A DNA stretch of 64,000 nucleotides from Corbicula japonica. Taxonomy: Eukaryota > Mollusca > Bivalvia > Venerida > Cyrenidae. The stretch is taken from positions 12,080,396 to 12,144,395 of the forward strand of contig JAZAYU010000009.1 in assembly GCA_038501625.1 (NCBI GenBank), read 5' to 3'. Below are positions 36,901 through 48,900 of this stretch, piece after piece. The notes under the pieces are model-generated. The model had not been told where the DNA came from and did no database searches. It was given only the letters and a program-made list of their open reading frames with translations. Position 1 is the stretch's first letter, and each line of letters opens with the position of its first letter. A program made the translations under genes and the position numbers.

Positions 36901-39900
36901 GCAGAAAGATAACACTGAAGCTCATTTCGCACATCAACGTTAATATAAAGCTTATTGCGAGAGAGTCTGTTTGAAAAGTCTGTGTGACACAGGTTAGACA
37001 AAAGAAAGAAAACTTAAGTCAAAATTTTTCAATCATTTCTTGTTAAAAAAAGTGGAAAAATAATAATAATACAGGTACATTAAAATATGTTTTATTTTAG
37101 GAATTAACTAGACTGTGTCCTCTGAACACTGATGCCCCCACTGCTACAACACTTGTAACAAAGGGCCATAACTCTTTGTAAAAATGGTCGCAGGAAAAAA
37201 TCTTTTCTTAACGATCATCTACACATCCTATTTGATCATCTGTGCAAGTGTGAAAGAAATCGGCTCGAGAGTTGATGAGGAGCTGATGCTACAAAATTTA
37301 GGGGGACGTACAGACTGATATACGGAGGAGTGCAACTCTATATGCCTCACACTTTGTAGAGGCATAAAAATAAAAAATTTTATTACATTAAAATAAAGTT
37401 TTTTGAAATAAAAGTTTCTGGTGCAGTAATCAGAGGAGATAAATTAGTACAAAATTAATGTTTGTCCTGTCAAATGAAAATGTTACAATACTAACAGTCT
37501 CCAATACATGTAACAACTGCTAACCTGCTTGCCAGTACAACACAGATCAATTGGTTCAACACACAACAAATTTTGCTTACATTACTATCATCTGGGCCCA
37601 AGATCATAAAACTAAATCTGGAGATCAGTCTCAAATCTCAAGGATCTGATTGGCTGAAATGGCGACTGGTCCCCATTTCAGCCAATCAGATCCTTGAGAT
37701 TTGAGACTGATCTCAAAACTTAAGTTTTATGATCTTGGACACTGGCTGTGCCAACGAGAGATCCCAGCATACCAAAAAGCTTGTTGAAGTTTAAAACAGT
37801 CTACCATATTTGCCAAAGTGTATTTACAAAAGAATACCATTTTACCACCAGACAGATTTTTTCTTAAGAAGTGTTCATTTGTTTTCAAATTATTCCAGTT
37901 TTTAACTGTCAGACTTAGCATTTTTAATACTTTTAATAAAACAGATGAACAATTGTTACATGTCAGACTGGAAGTCCAATACACTGTTTCCTTACTGACC
38001 TTCTGAGAGCAGCCTCGCTATAACTTCCAGATCGGACACGATCACTCGAGTCCTGATTCTGACTCTGCAGTGCGAGACGAGCATTCTCCTCAAACTGCTG
38101 GAGAACATTCGCTTTGAGGCCCTAAACAGACAATATACATAATATTTAGCTGCCTGTGATATATCATGGACTATATCACTTGGTGGAGTTTAGATGCCTA
38201 AAGATACATCACCTTATGGTCTACATGTATCCTTGCCAATCTTGATAGAATACTAATTTTTGAACTGAACAGACTCCTAATAATTCTAGGGAATTTTTTG
38301 AATCTGTTAATATTATCAAGGAGTGCCATAAGATCAGTTTCATGATCTAAACAGATTCTGACATATAAATGGTTAATGTTCAAATATTATAATCACTGGT
38401 CTGTAATTTACCCACTACATTTAATACACTGGAAAGCAATTTATTAAAACTCTGCCAGTTTAAGTATTTTATAAGTGTTCAAGAGCTACCATTCATCAAA
38501 TTGAATAAGACAAAATAGGAGTTACTTACTTTCAATCTTCATCAAAACCATGATACCACATTGTTCCCAATACCTACCTTCTGAATGAACTGGACAAATC
38601 CTTTCCTGAATGGCATTCTACAGCGGATGAACCAGATGGCGATTACATGGTGAGATAATGATACTGTGTAATGGCTGAATCTGGAATAAAAGCAACAGTT
38701 AGACGGATCCTTACACAAGTTAATTTATGCCCAAGGTTATAAAACCTGAGCATGGAAACCAGTCTCAAATCTCAAGCATCTGATTGGCTGAAATTGCGAC
38801 CATAAAGTGATTAAGTGAACAGACAGAGATACAATAGCTGTTAACTGAGTGAGTACCGGTACTCAACATAAAAATACATTTGACAACATGGTTTTCTAAA
38901 GGCCCCTGAAAACTGCTATTCTAAAGGCATCCTTAACATTATGCATTCACCTATATACTGTTGCTGATGTTCTTCTCAATTCCAGTTTATATACCCCAAA
39001 GGATTATATTATGTGGGTCACATGGCAAGATTACAGCCCTCCCCTGCAATACTGACCCTATCGCTCAAAATGTTGGTAAATATAATGTAAATATTCATAA
39101 TAATTTCAGATATTCATAAAGTAACTGATGTGAATATCTTACTTGAATGGGTTGGTGTAGGGAAGGGCTATGGCAAACACACTCATGTACTCATCTTCCA
39201 CAAAATTGGCGTACATCTTTGGAAGCCTAACAATACCTGAATGATAGAAATACATCTTAGTTGATACAAAGCTGTTGCTGTAGCAGTTATAAATCTGTCA
39301 ACAATCTGATAAATATTCATAACTTAAATCACATTTTTCAACAAGCACAGACCAAGGACAAGAAACCAGAGGACAATATCGCCGCACAAAAACACATTGT
39401 AAGAAATAGACATTTTACAGAAACAATGTAAAAAGAGTTATGGCAGTGTTGTTAAGTTCTTAAAAGGATCATACATTACTTATTTAGTCTGATGGCTGCA
39501 CAAATTTAATGGGATTGAAAATTTTACCTGTACTAGAAAATGAACCCTCAGGTTAATAACCAAACTGAGTGTTCTGGTAAAGTTTAATGAAAATCAAACA
39601 ATGTCATGTAGAGTTACTTTATCTTTGGCTCGAAAATGGTGAATCTACAAACTATTATGAAATCACTTGATTCAATTCAGGTTACATTTTTGTTAATTTT
39701 TAGAAGAAAAGTAAATCCTGAATGAAATTATAACAAACAAAGTGAAATATACAATAGACATACATGATGCAACTTTATATCTACACAAATACTAATAGCC
39801 TGTCTTTTGTAAACTTCTAGTTTCTGAGCAAAACTAGTGTTACTGAAGTGAGAAATGACATACATTTGGCACTGACAGATTAAATTAAAGTGAACACAAA

Positions 39901-42900
39901 TCAACTTACTGGACAAGAAAGCGAGAACAGGTATTGCCATAGAGATAGTGGCTGAGATTTTTGACAGCTGTAAAAGTACGGATGGTAAAAGCCTCATCAT
40001 GACGTCTTGCATCTCCAGCGTACACAACCGTAGCGCGATCACACACAGCTTGGCACACTTAGATACCATACCAAACTCCAGGCATTTGATCAGATCTTTC
40101 TGTAAAAAAATATTACTGTTGAATAAAGACTAACTTGAAGTAACCAGGAGCGTAGGCAAGTTTTGGATATTGGGGCAGCGAAATTTTTTTTAAAGATTTT
40201 AATAGTGAAAGTATAAATAATAAAGCTAGAGGTGCACAAATTTGTTATTGGGTTTGTATATGACTAGACAATCTTATGACAATCAAATTAAAAATAAATT
40301 GTTTTGTTCTTGCATTTCGAATCTCAATGAAAAATTAAAAAATAAAATAATTATTTCATATAATGAGCAAGTCGTAGCTGACATGATCTGTAGTAAAACG
40401 TAGCCAACATACACAAATAATGTCATTGTGGCGCAGAAAGAGGTGACCAAGACTTGCTGCAAAAAAAATAAAAAAAACTGGTCATCTGCGTCAGTGTCTG
40501 ATTTCAGAATCTTTCGATTGTTCATTATTTAAAGTTTAAGCACAGCTCGCAGAGTGATCCTCGCTTTAAGAAATGCAACATCATTCTTTTGGTTGAATAG
40601 GGTCTTAGATTGAATGACCCTGGGTTAATCAGGAACGTCCATATAGATCTGATCACTTGTAATTATGGATAAAGAAATTTTTTCTAATATTTATGATACA
40701 TGAAGTACTTGTTAAGATTGAACACACAATAAAGATAACGTTGTGAGTATTTCCAATTATTTATTGTATTTATCGAACCACTGCGCTAATGATCCGCTCT
40801 TTTAAAGATAACAAGTCACCAATCATCCTTTTAATTGACATTAGATAAATACGATAAACAAAATCGAATTCTTATTTCCCAGACACCGTCCTTGTGCAAT
40901 CAAAACACAATAACAAAATGTGCAATTAACACCCTGCGGATATTTGCAGTCGTTAATCCCCTGTCCCACGCAGCTAATTGATGCCTGTCATCAGTGAAGC
41001 CTAAACTTGAGGCGACACAAAATTTTTTTGAGCGACGAGACTAAAATATAACAGCGGCTAGTCGAAATATTAAGGCAGCCCTGCCGCCCCATTGACTATG
41101 CCTATGGTAACTCGAGAAGTCTGAGAGTCCAACTGGTTGAAATACCATTTTGGATTAGCCATTTCTGCAATAAATTCCATCCAAAAAATATTAGAATTGA
41201 TGGTTTAAATTCTTTACTCCAAGGATATTGCTTATATCCTATGAGGGACCTAAATAGATCCAGATCAGCCTGTGCATATAAGCAATATAAATGGAATAAG
41301 GGGTTAACCCGGTAAACTGTCTTATCTCAGACCTTACTTTGTACCTTTATAAACTCAAGTTTCTTGATCTTTTTTTCCTCAAGCTTTTGTAAACAATTTT
41401 GGAAAACTGATTATTCTACATAATTCTTGCATACTGGATAAGTATTTCCGCGTGATTTACCGGGGAAAGAAAATCTTATCTTTTCCTTGGGGAAATGATA
41501 CCGTTCACATGCTACATGAGTGACGTCACGTCTTCAAGTATCTGACGTAATAATTTAAAGTTAGTGACATCATTTAGAAAATAAGGTTTGCGTTAACGTC
41601 AATATTTCAGCGTAAGGAATCAAAATTTAGTTTGTATAGATATACACAAATGTTATGAACAGTAAAAGGTATGCAAGAAAAAGTATCTTGCATGAGACAT
41701 GTGGTAAAGATAAAAAAATCTGTCACCTCGAGTGAACTGTTTTGGCGGGAACTCGGCAGTGCCTCTTTCCAGCACAACAGTTCCCCCTCGGTGGCATATA
41801 TATCCATCTTCACCTCACACTCATGCAAGATACTTATAAACAAAAGACACCAAGTGATAAAATAATTAGGCCTAAAAAAAAAATATGTCTGTTTCCTGTA
41901 ACCCGACTGACCCTCCGTTTTTACCCCCGACCGATTTTTTTTTTACGACTATCAATTCGCCGGTGGTTGAAAATCGTTTTGTACGCCCGTAAAAAAAAGT
42001 GGTGCGTGACCTTCGCGGTGTGTATTTTTTACTGAGCACCGCTTTGTTGCTTAGATACGACCATATCCGGTATTGCATAAGATGGCGGCATCTTTACTTG
42101 CCACGAAGCTGGTGTGTGTGAACAAAAACAAACAGAAACATGTCGTATCAGCAAAGAATTCGCAGACAATTGATGAAATTGATAAAGTGGTTCATTGTGA
42201 ACCATACTGCCAAACGTATACAGCCACATTTTCGGTAAGTTTTGACGAGAACAAAACCGGAAACGGTGTCACAGTAAGTCCATCATAACATATTTTCGCG
42301 ATCATAAAAATAACAGCAAAATTGTCAAATATCACAAATTCTGAAAATACTTATTTCTATGCCTCTTCCCAATTTTCCGATGAAAACCCCTTTATTCTAC
42401 TGCCCAAAAAACTGACTGAAGAGTTGTCACAGCATCCCCTACTTAACAGTCCTGAAGCATGAAAAAAAAAAAATAAAAAAAATAAAAACACTACCTACCG
42501 ACCCTCATTTTTTTAATGATGTTACAGGAAACAGACATATTTTTTCTTTAGGCCTTATTGAACCATGTTCTACCTGTCTATTCCTGTCTAGAAAGTCATG
42601 GTAGGTTACCATGGCACCCAAGACTGGAAATACGTATGTGTGGAAGTCTGATCTGGTAAAGTTTGGTGGGACACCTATCAACTTCTCTGGAAAGCCAAGC
42701 TGCCGGTCATTCACCTGAAATGCATTTCCAATGTCATACTATCATTTCTATTGCCCAACAACTTAACGTTATATGATAATTATTACTGAAGACTTGCTAC
42801 TTAAAAATAAATATTACCGGTAACTTATTTATTCAATATGTTTGTTGTTTTCAAAATAGTGACAGCACCTTTTGACCAGTGTATTGAAAACATAAAAGGG

Positions 42901-45900
42901 TATTGAACATAGTCATTTAGTCCAGCAGACCAGATAACCTCTTAAATCTGATAATTAAAGGTCTGATCAGAATCCACATGCCAAATCACACTGCATTGTG
43001 GCTCAAACATCTACATGTAGATTAAAATAATAATATATCTTAACCCTTTCCTTGATACATACGCATGTGCGACCAGTGTAGATCCAGATCAGCCGGCACA
43101 TCCGTGCCGTTTGATCAGGATCTGCACTGGTCGCATTTTGGTCAGAAATAACCTAATGAATCAAAAAGCGAACAGTTTAGATCCTGATCAGATGGCACGG
43201 ATGTGCCGGCTGATCTGGATCTAAACTGTTCGCCCTAGCAATAAAGGTGTATCTATACAAGAAAGGGTTAAGAAATATGATATAAAAATCAATAATCCTT
43301 ATTACAACACAAGTAGGTATTCTAGTATTACCATGGCACAGAGCTTGCTGCACAGTGTATCCACTAGAGTCCACCTCTCTGATGATAGAATGATGGCTTT
43401 ATTCTGTAACAACACTGGCAGATTCTCCAACACACATTTCAATACTTCCCAGTCCTTTTCCTGTCAAAATATTATGCATCTGTATGAATAGAGTTCTCCC
43501 TGAATATATTTCTTCCTCCTAGTTTTAAATTAAAATTAAAAAAAAACAACAAATTAACCCTTTCTGTTATTGCCAACTTACAGTTTTGTAAATTTAGGAT
43601 TTACAGAATATATCATCATTACTGATTTTCCAATAATAATCTTCCTTATAACTAATTTATTATCTGACTCAGGGATAGGCTTATGATGTGTTTTATTCAC
43701 AGAGCATGTTTATTGAATAACAACAGATTTATACTTAGTAAACAGACTTTTAACAGTGCATTATGTATCTGGTTGGGAGTGGGAATTGACTAAAAGATTA
43801 GTTTAACGAAGGGAGTATATATCTATAGTTTTATCAAGTTTACTTTATAGCTGAAATAATTTTAATTTATACAGGGAAATACATTCGAAAAGCATGGTTG
43901 TAAAAAAGTCTGTAATATTACATGGTGTAATTTTTCTGCCATTTAATTCAAACTTATATCCTGGTTCACAATATGCAAAATTTAAACCAGCACAATATAT
44001 AATGATACTATTTTAATTAGATTTTTTTTCTATACACAATAAAATGACACTGGTATAACATCACTTTTCTCTTAAAACTATGTTAACAAACATTAAGCAA
44101 TATCTTTATTAAAAAAAAAATAAAAAAGAATCACATTTGCAGAAAGACTCACATTTTCTAGGCACTGTATGTAGAGAAAGAATGCTCTCCTGTACTCCAG
44201 GTGACACATGTTACACCACTGACCCAGGTTAGGGGTTGTTGATGCCGGACTCCGCGGCGGACTCTTCTCTGACTCATTCCTGCAGCAGAACACAACATGT
44301 TATAGAATAAAAAGAATTACAAATTTCCACAGACAATATTCCTGTAGTTTACAATACTGAGCTTTAATACTGACATTAGGCATCATAAAACAAAAATTCT
44401 TTTATTTACTTGTTCCTAGATTAAAATATTTTTCTTAAATTACTCTTAAAAAATATTTTTTGCTCCTAAAACTGCAGTTCAACCTTTTTAACTTTTTTAC
44501 TTCATAGAATGTTCAAGCATTGTTTGCTATTTTGATTTTTAATGCTAGCTGGTAATAAATGTCCAATTTTAATGCTAGTTTTCCCATCATTAATTATTTG
44601 TTAAAAAAAAACATTGGAATTTGATATTCATAATAATTTGAAACATGTTGGTCAGATTTTGAATCAGCTGACAACTGAAAGTTTTCGACAGTTTGTGAAC
44701 CCATGGCATGCACATAAGCTGTTAAAATCACAGAAAACGAAGATTTATATGAAAGTAAAACAACTCACTTATCACATGTGATATAAGGGCTGTATTTGAA
44801 ATGACCGTCCTCAGAAGATCTATTTAGGATTCCCACCTTGTGAAACATATCAGCCCGAAGATTCAAAAGACATTCCATCACCTGAGAATACCAATATTGT
44901 TATAAATTATTATTCTCTATTCTGCTTGTATCAAATACATGACATTTGCATTTACAGACAGCATACATAAAGAATATTTTGTCACTGCCTTTCTCTCTTT
45001 GAATATTCATATGAAAGATAGAAAAATATATGCCAAGGGGCTCTGCAGAACTATGGGTGTAACTCTAAGACCATCCTAATAATTATGGCACATACAAATG
45101 ATCATTTACTGTTAAATCATTTTATTTGCACGGGTTAATTTTCACGTATTTCGTGCTATGGCAAGAGTGAAAATTCAACCCCAGCAAAAATCAAACCATT
45201 TAACAGTGTTTCTATATAGGAAAATACAGTTGAGCGAATTAATGCCCCTGCGAATTAGTTAACTACGGGCATATTGCGAAAATTTGTCCCCACGAAATTA
45301 AATGATACTACAGTAGTGCAGGCAAAGGTAGCTGAATTTCAAGAGCTTTCAAGTTATCAACAAGACACAGTAAACTTGAGATTTTAATTAGAACTGTTAA
45401 TTAGTGTGAAATATGCCATAACTAGACTCGTGAAACAGTGATAAGAAGAATATGCAAATTTTATAATTGCTATTTCCAGGTGACTCACCGGTTTCCTGAC
45501 AGCAGCGGCTGTGTGACTAGTGTAGTTGTTGGGATACATATAGTGTAATGTTAGGTGGGAGACCAACATATCATACAGCTTAATACATACACCGGGGGGA
45601 TAACTGTACAACTTCTCCTGAAAATATACCATGTTGCATATGCATTTCATATCATTCAGCAGACAAACTACAGACAAGTTACCAAGGTCTCATGCAACTG
45701 CAGGGATCGGCCAAGTTTGTAAGAACATGGATTTTTTTTTCCTTTTTTAAGGGGGAAGTTACCTAGCTTTTCAGCCTTGTGTAATAAAACAGGCTTAGTT
45801 CAGCAGAAGGAGATGGTGAGACCTGGGAGAATATCAGGGCTGAAGGTTATAAAACTGAGACTGGAAACCAGTCTCAAACCTCAAGCATCTGATTGGCTGA

Positions 45901-48900
45901 AATGGCAACCGGTCGCCATTTCAGCCAATTAGATGCTTGAGATTTGAGACTGGTTTCCAAACTCAGTTTTATAACCTTGGGACCTGGGCAGAGTCAGACG
46001 AAAATGTCACTTTGGGAAGCTGACATTATTTCTCAAAATGATGTCATAAAGTTTAGCAGACAACATTGCTTATTATACATTTTGCAGAAATAAATTAATA
46101 ATGCAGTTAACATTTTTATTTTAACATTCATGCCGTCTAATCTGTATCCAAACTGTTTGCTATTTTATTATAAATAACCTAATGAATCTATAAGCAAACA
46201 GTGTAGATCCTGATCAGGTGACAAAAATGTACTGGCTGATCTGGATCTTCACTAATTACACACACAACATAACCCTTAAATACGGAGTAATGGGCTGTAT
46301 GTGATAGCTGATGACATTACTATGTATCATAGCGTATACATAACTTATACATAACTAATGTTACTTTATACATTATTAATATGGATTATCCTAATTTCTA
46401 TATTTGATAATCCCACTTAAATCTATCACAATGCCCGCACAGCAGGAGTCTATTTCGCACAGCAGGAGTCTATTTCGTTCGATTAAAAAAAAAAATGCAC
46501 TACCGGCAAATCAAGCATATCATCTTCCTTTCATATCCGGTTGTTTGAACAGCAAGCTAAGCTTTAAAGAATTTGCATAAAAATCTGATTACATCATGCC
46601 TCCGAAGAGGAAATTGGGGACTTCGGCGCGGGGTCTTGGTACAAAAAAAGGCCGGTCGGACAATAGACGTGAAAGAAATGCAGCCTCTTTGCCAATTGCG
46701 GATACACAAGTAGATCGACCGCAACAGGAATCAGGTGAGGTGGTGGAACCAATCAATTTTTCTTTTCCACCCCCTCCAACTCCTACTAGAAATTATCAGC
46801 AGGATTTTGATTTTGCTCCGTCAGCTCCTGAGCATATTAGCATTTTCGACCCGGTCGCATGCTTCGTCCCTCTCAAACTCAGAGAAAATCTGGGAAAGCC
46901 AGTTTATAGATATGTCTTTATTACTAAAATCTCAAAGAGATTTACATGACTATTTAGAAAATGGCCCAGCCGGCGAACTTCAGTTCAGGAATGGAACATT
47001 CACAATAGGCAATCGTGAGCATTCAATGAAACTTTCTATAAATCAGTGGTCTTCTGCTTACATCGTGTTTATGGGCGTTATGCTGGAGCTGTTCCCAGCA
47101 AAGGCCCAGGAACTTTTAAAATATTTCCGGGACATAAGGCTAGCTGCATCACGTTCTCCTAATTGGTGGAAATATGACGAACAGTTCCGTCAACTTAAGT
47201 CATCCAACCCATGTTCTTCATGGGGCGTAATTAATTTTGAGCTTTGGCTTATTAACATTAGTAGCTCGGTGGGTCCATCAACCACTCCAAGCCCTTTCAA
47301 TCCTCAACCTAATAAGTCATTCTATAAAACCCCATCAGCTACCCAGTCTTCTAAAGTGATAACCTGTTCTTATTACAATACAGGTAATAAAGTATGCCCA
47401 TTTTACCCTAATTGTAGGTTCAGCCACACGTGCGATGCCTGTGGAGGAAATCACAAAAAATCTGCCTCTAGATCCCTTAAAAAATAAATGGGGCAAACTT
47501 TACGACTTAGGATCAACCCCCTTGAAAACTGAATATATTCTTTCATATTTGAGAAATTACAATAACGAAGCTTCACAAGAATTAATTAAAGGTCTTTCTT
47601 TTGGTTTTCCTCTTCACTACTCCGATCCTAGAATTTCTAGGGACTCCCCCAATTTGCGCAGTGCTATACAACAGCCAGATATTCTATGGGAAATTATTTT
47701 AAAAGAAATTGAACTTGGTAGGGTGGCAGGCCCTTTCATTGATAAGCCATTCCCCTGCTTCCAAATCTCCCCAGTTGGTCTTGTACCAAAGAAAGATAAT
47801 GGTTACAGAATGATCCACCACCTTTCATATCCTGAAAATAGCTCAATTAACCATTTCATTGACGAAAAACTTTGCTCAGTATCATACTCTTCTGTAGATC
47901 AGGCTGCAGATATGATATACACACTTAAGGAAGGCTGTTTTCTTAGTAAAACAGATGTTAAATCTGCATTCCGTTTACTTCCGGTTTCCCCTGCTGATTT
48001 TGAGCTTCTGGGGTTTAAGGCCACTAGGAACACAGATACGGGCAGACAGTGCTTCTACTTTTATGACAAAATGTTACCATTTGGGTCTTCAATTAGCTGC
48101 GCGATTTTGGGAAAAATTTGCTTCATTCCTACATTGGGTACTACAAGAAGAATCCAAATGTCAAACTATATTACACTACCTTGATGATTTCCTATTTGGG
48201 GAGGAAGCGTCCTGCCCAATACCTGGTCAAACCCTTCAGTCTTTCAAGTTCATTTGCGACAAGTTCGGAGTCCCACTTTCACAATTGCCAACAACCTGCT
48301 TAGTCTTTTTGGGGGTGGAGTTTGATACCGTTAAAATGATAATGAGACTTCCCCATGATAAATTAATAGCATTAATGGAAAAAATATCTCAAGTCATGCA
48401 GGTCAAAAAGGTTACATTGAAAAAAATGCAGTCTCTCCTTGGTTCACTAAACTTTGCTTGCAGAGTTGTTTCCCCAGGCAGAGCATTCTGTCGCCGCCTC
48501 ATTAACTCCACAATAGGCATTAAAAAACCCTATCATAAAATAAGAGTCACAAAATCAATGAGGGAAGATCTCTCATTGTGGTTACATTTCCTGCAGTCAT
48601 ACAATGGCATAACTATAATCAGAGACCCGTCCTGGGTAACAAATGAAACCATTCAGTTATTTACAGATAGTGCAGGTGGCCCACAAGGCGGTTTTGGAAT
48701 CTACTTCAATGGTAAATGGGCTCATGGTGGTTGGCCCAAATCGTGGGTGCAGCAAGGTCTTGTTAGGGATATGACTTTGTTAGAGCTGTTCCCAGTAGTT
48801 GCAGCAGTTCTAACTTGGGCAACAGACCTTAGTAATAAAAAAGTATTGTTTAATGTTGATAATCAAGCAGCGGTGCAGGTCATCAACACCCAATCATGCA

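Noticed and set aside
42073..42288. 72-codon protein ending at 42288
   Set aside because: The frame past 42234 reads through a consensus donor. Only the ATG-to-donor part is listed, at low confidence.
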